64,000 nucleotides of DNA, from assembly GCA_905202485.1 (NCBI GenBank), contig CAJKRY010000003.1, positions 65,299 to 129,298 on the forward strand, written 5' to 3'. The translations under genes were made by a program, and so were the position numbers. The stretch's first letter is position 1; every line of letters starts with the position of its first letter. Under the pieces are notes generated by a model. That model ran no database searches. It saw only the letters and a program-made list of their open reading frames with translations, and was not told where the DNA came from. Source of the stretch: an uncultured Methanomassiliicoccus sp. Lineage in GTDB: Archaea; Thermoplasmatota; Thermoplasmata; Methanomassiliicoccales; Methanomassiliicoccaceae. Of the stretch, positions 37,052 to 45,442 are shown piece after piece.

Positions 37052-37576
37052 ATGATTGTAAATCTGTACGTTTATGACGAACATCAGTGCGATCCCAAAA
37101 AGTGTACCGGCAGGAAGCTGATGAAATTCAATTTGGCTCAGGAAATAGCATCTCTGAGAAGAATACCACACGGCGCAGTCGTCCTCACTCCATATGCTGA
37201 AAAAGCAATTTCCCGTGAAGATACCAAGACTGCATTAGCACACGGCCTGGTGGTCATGGACATGTCCTGGAACCAGATTAATGATTTTCCTAAACTGAGA
37301 AGCGATCTGCAACAGCGCGCTCTTCCTTACCTTCTGGCAGCTAATCCGGTTAACTGGGGAAAACCGCTTAAACTGTCAAGCGTGGAGGCTTTAGCAGCTT
37401 CATTATATATTATGGGAATAAAAGAACAAGCCGTACAGATTCTTTCAAAATTCGGCTGGGGAGAGCAGTTCATCAAGCTGAACCAGGAACCTCTGGACTG
37501 CTATGCTGATGCCAGAACCAGCGCGGAAGTAGTCAAAGTGCAAATGGAGTTTGTGCCTCCTGAACGATCTGAATAA
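37052..37576 (+). CDS. tsr3: Tsr3-type rRNA aminocarboxypropyltransferase (DUF367)
   Basis: A 174-residue homolog of eukaryotic Tsr3, which uses SAM to add the aminocarboxypropyl group in the hypermodified base of small-subunit rRNA helix 31. Typical segments are YDEHQCDPKKCTGRKL at the N-terminus, ANPVNWGKPLKLSSVEALAA in the middle and FGWGEQFIKLNQEPLDCYA near the end. mcm follows 55 bases downstream with its own TATA-like region. Confidence 0.92.
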   Translation: MIVNLYVYDEHQCDPKKCTGRKLMKFNLAQEIASLRRIPHGAVVLTPYAEKAISREDTKTALAHGLVVMDMSWNQINDFPKLRSDLQQRALPYLLAANPVNWGKPLKLSSVEALAASLYIMGIKEQAVQILSKFGWGEQFIKLNQEPLDCYADARTSAEVVKVQMEFVPPERSE

Positions 37577-37589
37577 TGAGAAAGATAAA

Positions 37590-37600
37590 CAGAAATATAT
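37590..37600 (+). promoter_or_regulatory. TATA-like element upstream of mcm
   Basis: The AT-rich AGAAATATAT lies about 40 bases before the TTG start of mcm, with AGGTGAG (37622-37628) as ribosome binding site. Confidence 0.4.
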
Positions 37601-37631
37601 GTGAAGTGTACACGAAAAATCAGGTGAGATT

Positions 37632-40600
37632 TTGACCAGCGACGAGTTTGAAAATTCTAATGAAGAAATAATCTCAAACGAGACATCGTATGAGGGAGGC
37701 TCAATAAAAGAAGTGGATCCCAATACGATCGCTAAGTGGGAGGCATTTTTTCTTGGAACGGAATATATCCAGCAGATGCGTGAGATCGCCGATGGATATC
37801 CCGATAAAAAAAGCGTGCTGGTCAACTTTGCCGATCTTGATATGTTCGATACTGATCTGGCTGCCCAGTTTCTCGAACACCCGGACTTGACGCTGATCTC
37901 AGGCAAGAAGGCAATGAAAAATCTCATGCATCAGGAGATGCGCGAGGCCGACATTAACTTGAGAGTAAACAATCTCCCCCGTGATGCGCATGTAGAAATA
38001 AGAGATCTCAGGGCAAAGCACGTGGGAAAAGTGATTTCCGTAGAAGGTCTGGTCAGAAAAGCTACCGAAGTTAGGCCGAAGATCACAGACGCTTTGTTCC
38101 AGTGTAAAAGATGCGGGCGCATCATCAAGGAAGAGCAGAGCGGGCTGCTGTTCAAGGAGCCGATGGAATGTTACAAAGAACAGGACGGCTGTGGCAGAAG
38201 CGCCGGTGCTACCAAGTTTATTCTTCTGACTGAGGAAAGCCGTTTTGTAGATACGCAGAAAGTTGAGATTCAGGAGAGCCCGGAAGGTCTGAGAGGCGGA
38301 GCCCAGCCTGAACGTCTGACAGGATATCTGGAAGACGATGCTGCAGGAATGGTGGCTCCCGGCGACAGGGTCACTCTTAACGGAATTCTGCGTTCGGTAC
38401 AAAAGCTGCAGCAGACCAAATCAACGATTTTTGATATTTCATTAGATGTGATTTCTGTGGAGTCTCAGCGTCATGAGTATGAAGAGCTGGACATCACGTC
38501 TGAGGACATCACCGCCATTGAAGAAGCGGCAAAGTCCCCGCATCTGTTTGAAAACATTGTGGCTTCCATTTCTCCGACAATCTTTGGATATGATGTTGAA
38601 AAAGAATGTCTTGCTCTTCAGCTGTTCGGCGGAGTTCCCAAGACGCTGGATGATGGGACTAAGATCAGAGGCGACATTCATATTCTGCTGATCGGAGACC
38701 CTGGTGTAGCTAAATGCGTCACCGGCGATACCTTAGTAACTCTAGCAGACAATACCTGCAGGCCGATTAAAGAAATAGTCGATGAAGCGATCTCTAAAGG
38801 GGATGTGGAAGAGATTGACGACGGCTTTTCTGCCCCTATTGATCTGGATGTGCTTACCTTCTCTGCCCGCGGCAGAATTGAAAAGGGAAAGGCTATCAGA
38901 GTATGGAAGCGCACAGCTCCTAAGAAACTTGTTAAGATTACAACTGAAAACGGGAAGCAGTTAACAGTCACACCTACTCATCCTTTGTTTACACAGTATG
39001 CGGTCCGTGTGCGGGCGGTGCCTGTTTCCAACATTCCTGTCGGAACTCCTGTGGCAGCATACACAGGTTCACTGGTGCCCCGTGAAGATCAGTATCCATG
39101 GGAGGCAGGCTTCTGCTATGATATCATAGCTGACAAGGAAGAAGTGCCTGCTGAAGAAGAATGGGTCTACGATCTGGAAATCGAGGAAAGCCACAATTTC
39201 ATCACCAACAATATAATCTCTCACAACAGCCAGATGCTGAGATATATGTCCAGGCTGGCTCCCAGAGGTATATACGCATCAGGAAAATCATCATCCGCAG
39301 CCGGTCTTTGTATTTCGCCTGACAGTTTAATCTCTGTAAATGACTCTCCAGTTCAGATTGGAGAATTCGTGGAAAAACACATGCATTGTCCAGTGGAAAT
39401 CAGAGAGGCGCAGTGGATCGAAAAAATCCCTGAAAATTATCTAATTGGATCAGTTATCGAGGGAAAAAAAGTCCACCAGAAATTAGATGCCATATGGAAA
39501 ATTAAGACCCCTTTATTTCTGATGGAACTCGAAGAAGCTTCTGGACACAAGATTCGTCTGACGGCAGAGACTAAAATCATGATCTGCGGCGAGGAAATCT
39601 GGTGCTGTGCAGCAGACGTTAAAGCAGGAATGAAAATTCCTTTCATTAATCCGGAAACCAATGAGCTTTCAACATCCACCATTATTTCAGCCGCCAAGGT
39701 CTGTGACAATCTTCCTGAATATGTTTACGATCTTACTGTCCAAGACAGTCATACTTTCATAGCAAACGGGTTTTCTGTGCATAACACCGCTGCAGCAGTG
39801 AAGGATGATTTCGGAGAGGGAAGATGGACTCTTGAAGCCGGTGCTCTGGTTCTTGCTGATTTAGGACAGGCTTGCATTGATGAATTAGATAAAATGACTG
39901 ACCAGGACAGATCATCCATGCACGAGGCCATGGAAAGTCAGACGATTTCAGTCGCTAAGGCTGGAATTACGGCAACTCTGCAGTGCCGCTGTTCACTGCT
40001 TGGTGCTGCTAATCCTAAGTACGGCCGATTCGAGGAGCATCAGTATATCGCAGACCAGATCAACATGCCGCCTGCACTTTTATCCAGATTTGATTTGATA
40101 TTTGCTTTGACTGACAAGCCTTCAGCAGAGAAGGATAAAAACATCACCAATCACATTCTCAAAGCCCACCGCCGCGGCCAGGTGAGGAAATACAGTGATG
40201 ACATTCCCTTCATCGAAGGAGTCGACACTGAAAAAATTCTCAGCGATACCTCTACAATGAAACCTATCTTTGAGAGGGACTTTTTCAGAAAATATGTTGC
40301 TTATTCAAAAAGAATCAATCCGATCATGAGCGATGAGGCTATGAAGACTATCTCTGACTATTACCTTAAAATAAGAAAGCAGGGAGAAGCTGAAGGAGCC
40401 TCAGTGCCGATTACCGCCAGGCAGCTGGAAGCATTTGTGCGTCTGTCTGAAGCAAGCGCCAGAGCCAGACTTTCTACTTTAGTTACAGTTGATGACGCTC
40501 AGAGGGCTGTCAACGCCGTCGAGTACTATCTGCATAAGATTGCCGGAGAGGGAGAATCATTAGACTTTGATATTGTGGCTACCGGTATAAGCCACTCTCA

Positions 40601-40805
40601 GAGAGAGCAGCAGACTATTCTTAAGGATATAATTAAGAAAGCAGCTGCAGATGCAGATCAGAGGAAAGGCGTGAGCCAGGAAGACATCGTGAAACTGGCT
40701 GCAGCCAGCAATATCGATGAGAACAGAGTTAAAAATCTTCTCAAACGCATGACACAGGGAGGAGAGCTTTATTCTCCGAATCCTGGGTATTATAAGATTG
40801 TATGA
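37632..40805 (+). CDS. mcm: Replicative helicase MCM with two inteins
   Basis: The archaeal minichromosome maintenance helicase, encoded as a 1057-residue precursor; removing two inteins (171 and 159 residues) leaves a 727-residue helicase. The N-terminal zinc site (CKRCG...C...C, about residues 157-190), Walker A (split by the first intein), Walker B-type IDELDKM, sensor AANPKYGRF and arginine-finger LLSRFDL are visible. A C-terminal winged helix follows (about 985-1057). Translation starts at TTG, supported by AGGTGAG upstream. The TGA stop overlaps the DUF424 start. Confidence 0.96.
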   Translation: MTSDEFENSNEEIISNETSYEGGSIKEVDPNTIAKWEAFFLGTEYIQQMREIADGYPDKKSVLVNFADLDMFDTDLAAQFLEHPDLTLISGKKAMKNLMHQEMREADINLRVNNLPRDAHVEIRDLRAKHVGKVISVEGLVRKATEVRPKITDALFQCKRCGRIIKEEQSGLLFKEPMECYKEQDGCGRSAGATKFILLTEESRFVDTQKVEIQESPEGLRGGAQPERLTGYLEDDAAGMVAPGDRVTLNGILRSVQKLQQTKSTIFDISLDVISVESQRHEYEELDITSEDITAIEEAAKSPHLFENIVASISPTIFGYDVEKECLALQLFGGVPKTLDDGTKIRGDIHILLIGDPGVAKCVTGDTLVTLADNTCRPIKEIVDEAISKGDVEEIDDGFSAPIDLDVLTFSARGRIEKGKAIRVWKRTAPKKLVKITTENGKQLTVTPTHPLFTQYAVRVRAVPVSNIPVGTPVAAYTGSLVPREDQYPWEAGFCYDIIADKEEVPAEEEWVYDLEIEESHNFITNNIISHNSQMLRYMSRLAPRGIYASGKSSSAAGLCISPDSLISVNDSPVQIGEFVEKHMHCPVEIREAQWIEKIPENYLIGSVIEGKKVHQKLDAIWKIKTPLFLMELEEASGHKIRLTAETKIMICGEEIWCCAADVKAGMKIPFINPETNELSTSTIISAAKVCDNLPEYVYDLTVQDSHTFIANGFSVHNTAAAVKDDFGEGRWTLEAGALVLADLGQACIDELDKMTDQDRSSMHEAMESQTISVAKAGITATLQCRCSLLGAANPKYGRFEEHQYIADQINMPPALLSRFDLIFALTDKPSAEKDKNITNHILKAHRRGQVRKYSDDIPFIEGVDTEKILSDTSTMKPIFERDFFRKYVAYSKRINPIMSDEAMKTISDYYLKIRKQGEAEGASVPITARQLEAFVRLSEASARARLSTLVTVDDAQRAVNAVEYYLHKIAGEGESLDFDIVATGISHSQREQQTILKDIIKKAAADADQRKGVSQEDIVKLAAASNIDENRVKNLLKRMTQGGELYSPNPGYYKIV
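38715..39227 (+). mobile_element. Intein 1 in MCM (Walker A site, mini-intein)
   Basis: Residues 362-532 of the precursor. It begins with Cys362 (CVTGDTLV, block A), has block B-like TVTPTHPLF and ends ESHNFITNNIISHN before Ser533. It interrupts GDPGVAK|S in the ATP-binding P-loop, a known MCM insertion site. At 171 residues with no LAGLIDADG motif it lacks a homing endonuclease, so it is a mini-intein. Confidence 0.93.
39309..39785 (+). mobile_element. Intein 2 in MCM (mini-intein)
   Basis: Residues 560-718. It starts at Cys560 (CISPDSLISV) and ends DSHTFIANGFSVHN before Thr719. It splits the conserved extein stretch GKSSSAAGL|TAAAVKDD. It has 159 residues and no endonuclease. Only 27 extein residues separate it from intein 1. 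Block B (RLTAETKIM) lacks the usual TxxH histidine. Confidence 0.9.
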
Positions 40806-41107
40806 GGGTAAACATGATCACGTTACGCATGCACACATCCGGAAGCGAAGTTTTACTGGCAGCAGCAGACAAAGATCTTCTGGATATGAAGTTCTCAGAA
40901 GGTAAAATGAGGCTTGAAGTTTACAGGGAATTTTACGAAGGAGAGGATGCTTCTGAAGAGCTCCTGCTGAACAGGCTTTCTATGTGCACCTCTGCAAATT
41001 TAGTCGGCAAGACGGTAATATCTCTGGCAGTCAAGCACAACTACATTGAGGAAGACTGCATAATTATGATCGGCGGAGTTCCGCATGCCCAGTTGGCAAA
41101 AATGTAA
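40802..41107 (+). CDS. DUF424 family protein
   Basis: A 101-residue conserved archaeal protein of unknown function. The pattern SGSEVLLAAADKDLLDMKFSEGKMRLEV...FYEGE...NLVGKTVISLAVKHNYI...IIMIGGVPHAQ matches DUF424. It overlaps the mcm stop (ATGA), so it is translationally coupled to mcm; this linkage to replication or translation genes is common in archaea. Confidence 0.85.
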   Translation: MRVNMITLRMHTSGSEVLLAAADKDLLDMKFSEGKMRLEVYREFYEGEDASEELLLNRLSMCTSANLVGKTVISLAVKHNYIEEDCIIMIGGVPHAQLAKM

Positions 41108-41169
41108 CTTTGATTAAAATTACATTTTGTACTAAATATCTGGATTCCGGCACATAATTCGTAACCAAG

Positions 41170-41178
41170 CTTTAAATC
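41170..41178 (+). promoter_or_regulatory. TATA box of nmd3
   Basis: CTTTAAATC sits 37 bases before the ATG at 41207, which predicts a nearly leaderless transcript. No Shine-Dalgarno sequence precedes this start, which agrees with that. Confidence 0.5.
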
Positions 41179-41206
41179 TCAATAACTCATCCAATGAATT
41201 GCGACT

Positions 41207-42235
41207 ATGTTCTGCGTGAAGTGTGGCAAGGAAGGGAAGACATACGATTCCCTGTGCTCTGAGTGTTATCTTAAAAGCAATAGATTTACAAATTGTCCTG
41301 AGGTCTCCGATCTCGTTTACTGCGCTCACTGCAAAGATTTCCAGATTGGGAAAGGCTGGGTGCATTACGACTCTGAGGAAGAAGCTGTAAAGGAATTTGC
41401 AATCGGCAATATCATGCTGAGACAGGACGCAACGCTGGATGCTGTAGAATGCTCGGCAGAGCGTCTTGATGAAAAACATTACCTGGTTAAGATTCTCGTT
41501 TACCTGCTGTATGATGATCTGGAAGTGGTGGAAGACTGTACAACCACCGTCAGGGTAAGGCGCAACGTCTGCGACCGATGCAATAAGATTCAGGGCAGCT
41601 ATTTTGAATCAATTGTGCAGGTAAGGCCTTCTGCCAGGCATTTTTCTGACAAGGAAGAAGAAGAGATCCTCTCCCGCGTGATGAAATATGCAGAAGGAGT
41701 TTCCAAGAATAACAGGGATGCTTTCATCTCCAAAGTTGTCGAAGTCCACGGCGGCTATGATTTTTACGTCAGCACACTTGCCTTTGGAAAAATGATTGCC
41801 AGAGATTTAATTTCTACATACGGCGCAGAGAGCAAAGAATCATCATCTATTCAGGGACAGAAGGACGGCCGCAATATTTACCGTGTAACTTATTTAGTGC
41901 GTTTACCGCCGTACCGCATTAGAGATATTATAGAAATTAAAGGTAAACTGTATATTGTATCGAGCACCGGGCCTCAGACAGCCAAGCTCCGCAATATTAA
42001 AAATCATGAACCTAAAACCGTATCAAATGTAGATCTCAGAGAAGTTAAAGTTGTAGGAACAAAGGATGATTTCATGGACGCAGTCGTTCTTACTGAAACA
42101 GACCGCGAGTTCCAGATCATGCATCCCACATCCTACAAGACCGTGGAGATCAAGAAACCGCGCAACTTCCAGAGAACAGGCGATACGATCAAGATATTCA
42201 GCTATGAAGGAGAATTGTACTTTATTGGGAATTAA
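41207..42235 (+). CDS. nmd3: NMD3-family ribosome-associated protein
   Basis: A 342-residue archaeal homolog of eukaryotic NMD3, the adaptor for 60S subunit export. It keeps the N-terminal zinc-binding CxxC pairs (FCVKCGKEG...CSECY, YCAHCKDF) and a third pair near residue 123 (VCDRCNKIQGSYFESIVQVR). The archaeal function is presumably in large-subunit maturation or recycling. The 3' end overlaps the convergent CinA-like gene by 14 bases. Confidence 0.9.
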   Translation: MFCVKCGKEGKTYDSLCSECYLKSNRFTNCPEVSDLVYCAHCKDFQIGKGWVHYDSEEEAVKEFAIGNIMLRQDATLDAVECSAERLDEKHYLVKILVYLLYDDLEVVEDCTTTVRVRRNVCDRCNKIQGSYFESIVQVRPSARHFSDKEEEEILSRVMKYAEGVSKNNRDAFISKVVEVHGGYDFYVSTLAFGKMIARDLISTYGAESKESSSIQGQKDGRNIYRVTYLVRLPPYRIRDIIEIKGKLYIVSSTGPQTAKLRNIKNHEPKTVSNVDLREVKVVGTKDDFMDAVVLTETDREFQIMHPTSYKTVEIKKPRNFQRTGDTIKIFSYEGELYFIGN

Positions 42236-42950
42236 TACAATTCTCAAACTCTTCTTTAGCTAACAATACTTTTTCCTTTTTTCCCTTGATGACTACTTTA
42301 TTTCCTATTTTCTTATAGTCTAAGCTGGGAAGAGATGCTACTCTGACATTATATTTTTCTGATATCTGTCTAAAGTAAGGGTCTACATCTGATTCATTTA
42401 TGAATATTGTAAGCTCTTCTGAAATCTCATCATTTCCTGAAATCACTGGCAGGATGCTTTCATAGAACATTGGCATCATTTCATTGGGAAATCCAGGAAG
42501 GCAGAATATTGTCATATTCTTAATTACTGCTTTTATTCCGCAGGCTGCTCCGCAGATGTTGCGTACTGCTTCTGCACCTTGAGGAACTCTTGCCATGCGC
42601 TTTGAAATTTCTTCAAGTTCCTTTTCTGGATGTCTTTTTTTCATGAATTGTTCTAAATAATCAATAGAGCCCTGATCTATCTCCAGTTCTGCACCCATAT
42701 ATTCTGCTACTGCTTCTCTTGTAATGTCATCCAGAGTAGGTCCCAGTCCGCCGGTGACTATTACTATATCCACATTGGAGCTCTGAGAATATGATAATGC
42801 CCTTACTATGACGTCTATATCGTCTGTAATGACTTGTATGAATGCTACATCAGCACCTTTGGATCGTATTGCTTCAATCATCTCTGCAGAGTATGGATTG
42901 ATTTTGCCAGTCAGAAGTTCGTCGCCGATGTGGATAATCCCGACATTCAT
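42222..42950 (-). CDS. CinA/MoaB-like molybdopterin-binding domain protein
   Basis: A 242-residue protein with the MoCF-binding fold: IIHIGDELLTGKINPYSAEMIEAI, VIVTGGLGPTLDDITREAVAEYMG and FCLPGFPNEMMPMF are typical of the CinA N-terminal domain (COG1058). It lacks the C-terminal NMN deamidase domain. Archaeal relatives are of uncertain role; related domains hydrolyse ADP-ribose or FAD-type pyrophosphates. It is divergent from the fumarase operon. Confidence 0.83.
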   Translation of the reverse strand: MNVGIIHIGDELLTGKINPYSAEMIEAIRSKGADVAFIQVITDDIDVIVRALSYSQSSNVDIVIVTGGLGPTLDDITREAVAEYMGAELEIDQGSIDYLEQFMKKRHPEKELEEISKRMARVPQGAEAVRNICGAACGIKAVIKNMTIFCLPGFPNEMMPMFYESILPVISGNDEISEELTIFINESDVDPYFRQISEKYNVRVASLPSLDYKKIGNKVVIKGKKEKVLLAKEEFENCINSQ

Positions 42951-42973
42951 AGCTTACTGCAATGCAGAGAGGC

Positions 42974-42982
42974 GTATATATT
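42974..42982 (+). promoter_or_regulatory. TATA box of the fumarase operon
   Basis: GTATATATT is a strong TATA match. A transcript start near 43003 would exclude the ATG at 42962 as the translation start of the alpha subunit. Confidence 0.5.
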
Positions 42983-43015
42983 CATCTGCGACTTGTCAAT
43001 TTATATCTGTGTACT

Positions 43016-43918
43016 TTGTATCCTGCAGTTGTTCTACGGGGTGAGACCATCGGAAACAATGTAATCGAAGACACAGTAGTATCTCTGCTGAAAGAGGCTG
43101 TTATCTCTCTGCCGAAAGATGTTTTATCGGCTCTGAAAGAAGCGGAAAAAAAGGAACGCAGCCAGATTGCCAAGATTCAGCTGCGCACCATCCTAGATAA
43201 CATCAATGCCGCAGGCAGTCTGATTGTTCCTATGTGTCAAGATACAGGCATCCATGTGTTTTTTGTCAGCGGCAGAATCATTCCAGGAATGGAGGAGCAG
43301 ATCCGTGCAGGCACTCTGAGAGCAACTAATGAGATCCCTCTCCGTCCGAATGCAGTCCATCCTCTTACCAGAGAAAACCCGGGAACAAATGTGGCCGAAG
43401 GCCTTCCTTACGTTGTTTATCATCCTTCTTCAGCAGATTATACAGAAATCACGGTTATGCCCAAAGGGGCAGGCTCTGAAAACATGACTGCGCTGGCCAT
43501 GCTTACTCCGTCTCAGGGAATCAAAGGAGTCAAAAAATTCATTTTAGATACTGTAATCAACGCAGGAGGCAAACCCTGTCCCCCTACCATCTTAGGAATA
43601 GGCATAGGCGGCACTGCCGATGAGGCTATGGCTTTGTCTAAAAAGGCTCTGCTGAGACCTTTGGACCAGAGAAATGCAGATCAGAGCGTGGCGGAATTGG
43701 AATCTGAGCTGTATGAGGCTCTGAACCTCACAGGCATCGGACCGATGGGCTTAGGCGGTGATACTACCACTCTGGGAGTGAATATCGAAATCGCCTACTG
43801 CCACACGGCTAGTCTTCCTGTTGCAGTTAACCTTCAATGCTGGGCCGGACGCCGCGCGACTGCCAGAATCTATACGGATGGCCGTGTAGAATATCTGACA
43901 AGGAGGGATTCTGAGTGA
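43016..43918 (+). CDS. Fumarate hydratase alpha subunit (class I, two-subunit)
   Basis: The iron-sulfur-binding N-terminal half of an oxygen-sensitive class I fumarase/tartrate dehydratase, interconverting fumarate and malate. Cluster-region motifs are VPMCQDTGIHVFFVSG, NAGGKPCPPTILGIGIGG and GLGGDTTTLGVNIEIAYCHTASLPVAV. The start is uncertain. The frame is open from ATG 42962, but that lies ahead of the TATA box. TTG at 43016 is the first standard codon after it, and an ATC at 43049 directly behind GGGGTGAG is also possible. The beta subunit follows with a 4-base overlap. Confidence 0.9.
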   Translation: MYPAVVLRGETIGNNVIEDTVVSLLKEAVISLPKDVLSALKEAEKKERSQIAKIQLRTILDNINAAGSLIVPMCQDTGIHVFFVSGRIIPGMEEQIRAGTLRATNEIPLRPNAVHPLTRENPGTNVAEGLPYVVYHPSSADYTEITVMPKGAGSENMTALAMLTPSQGIKGVKKFILDTVINAGGKPCPPTILGIGIGGTADEAMALSKKALLRPLDQRNADQSVAELESELYEALNLTGIGPMGLGGDTTTLGVNIEIAYCHTASLPVAVNLQCWAGRRATARIYTDGRVEYLTRRDSE

Positions 43919-44496
43919 ATACGCCTCTGTCTAGAGAAGATATTGAGAATCTCAAAGTCGGAGACACCGTATACCTGTCTGGAACGATTTTCATTGCTCG
44001 AGACGAAGCTCATCTGAGAGCTCTTGAATTCTATAAATCTTCTCAGGAGCTTCCAGTCGATTTCAGCGGCGGAGTCATCTTTCACTGCGGACCGATTGTT
44101 CGAAAAGAAGACAGAAAAATTCTGGCTGCTGGACCGACAACTTCTGCTAGAATGAACTCGATGGAGCCGAAATTTATCGAACTGTCTGGAGTCAGGGCAA
44201 TAATCGGCAAAGGCGGCATGTCTAAAGATACAGTAGAAGCAATGAAAAAGTTCGGCTGTGTTTATTTTGCATTCACCGGCGGTGCGGCAGTGCTGGCAGC
44301 AAAAGGTCTGGAGAACGTCAAAGATGTATTCTGGCTAGATCTAGGAATGCCGGAAGCTCTCTGGGTTGTCGAAGCAAATAACTTTGGACCTCTGGTCGTT
44401 GCTATCGATACGTTTGGCAATTCGATATACGATGAAGTTTCAAAAAATGTCAGTAAAAATATGATTGAGTCTAAGAGGATACTGGGAATAGAGTGA
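43915..44496 (+). CDS. Fumarate hydratase beta subunit
   Basis: A 193-residue C-terminal half of class I fumarase. DTVYLSGTIFIARDEAHLRALE, FHCGPIVRKED and GPTTSARMNSMEPKFIELSGVRAIIGKGGM are diagnostic. It starts at GTG overlapping the alpha subunit stop (GTGA), indicating coupled translation of the heteromer. Fumarase here serves a partial TCA cycle for biosynthesis. Confidence 0.95.
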   Translation: MNTPLSREDIENLKVGDTVYLSGTIFIARDEAHLRALEFYKSSQELPVDFSGGVIFHCGPIVRKEDRKILAAGPTTSARMNSMEPKFIELSGVRAIIGKGGMSKDTVEAMKKFGCVYFAFTGGAAVLAAKGLENVKDVFWLDLGMPEALWVVEANNFGPLVVAIDTFGNSIYDEVSKNVSKNMIESKRILGIE

Positions 44497-44497
44497 A

Positions 44498-45334
44498 TCA
44501 GTCTTCACTCTTTCCTTCTGCTTCTTCATTCAGCATCATATTGGGGTTTCTGGTGAGATAGTATCTTACACCTAATGATATTGCAATCATCACGATCATT
44601 CCTATCAGACCTATGACCATCATTGAATGCTGAAAATCATATTCCAGAATGAATCCATTGATTCCTGGCAGGCCAGTTCTTTCCATTGGTATAATGAGAT
44701 ATGACTGCACAGTTATATCAACGATCTGTCTTTCTTCAGCAAAGCCGCTTTTCTGGAATAATATCTCGTAAACTCCACCTGTAAGATTCTCGAATTGATA
44801 GTGTCCATCTTCGTCTGTTTGAGTAACATTTTTGGATGTTCCTCCTACAGGAGTTAAAGATACGTTTACACCACTTAGTTTCATACCTTCATAACTTACG
44901 TTACCGTGGAATGAGTATGATCTTACAAATTGAAAGTCAACATCTTCAAGCCATTGTTTTCCTACTATCTCAATTGGTTTGGATAGTGTAACTTTTTCCT
45001 TTGTGGTTATGGCGGATACATTGTATCTACCAGGATCTAATTTTACTGAATATTTTCCCTCATCATCTACGATATCAAAACGGATACTTTCTGATTGAGC
45101 TGAGTCAATATCTACAAATTCTAAGGTATACTCAGTTATTGGTGAATTTCTCATCATAGCTGCTCCCTTAACCCCACCCTTTCCATCAGGTAAAAAGTTA
45201 GGATCAACTTCTGTATCTGAAGCTGCACCTAAGACGGGCGCTGATGAGTCTGGTGCTGTCAATGCACAAGGCATCAGCACTGATGCTAGAAAAATCGCCA
45301 ACAATGCGAATGCGGCGACAGCTACCTTTTTCAC
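44498..45334 (-). CDS. Secreted, membrane-anchored carboxypeptidase-regulatory-like protein
   Basis: A 278-residue envelope protein. A signal peptide (KKVAVAAFALLAIFLASVLMP) is followed by two beta-sandwich repeats of the carboxypeptidase regulatory type (GKYSVKLDPGRYNVSA and TDEDGHYQFENLTGGVYEILFQKSGF). A single membrane helix (about 237-259) and a short charged tail (LNEEAEGKSED) end it. The repeats resemble those in the giant OST-like protein at 10869. Translation begins at GTG. Function is unknown. Confidence 0.7.
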   Translation of the reverse strand: MKKVAVAAFALLAIFLASVLMPCALTAPDSSAPVLGAASDTEVDPNFLPDGKGGVKGAAMMRNSPITEYTLEFVDIDSAQSESIRFDIVDDEGKYSVKLDPGRYNVSAITTKEKVTLSKPIEIVGKQWLEDVDFQFVRSYSFHGNVSYEGMKLSGVNVSLTPVGGTSKNVTQTDEDGHYQFENLTGGVYEILFQKSGFAEERQIVDITVQSYLIIPMERTGLPGINGFILEYDFQHSMMVIGLIGMIVMIAISLGVRYYLTRNPNMMLNEEAEGKSED

Positions 45335-45442
45335 GGACTGCGCATCGCTGTGAGCCTAAAAATACTTAACTAATCAATTAGCGGAATATAATGATCGTAA
45401 TTTTATGAGAAAAGTTTCAAATGGGAATGCAGATACAGTCTC

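Noticed and set aside
36996..37055. 19-codon leader frame overlapping the tsr3 start (ATGA)
   Set aside because: Very short, no ribosome binding site, and composition is not convincing; most likely chance.
37632..40805. Homing endonuclease inside the MCM inteins
   Set aside because: Both inteins are under 175 residues and contain no LAGLIDADG- or HNH-like motifs.
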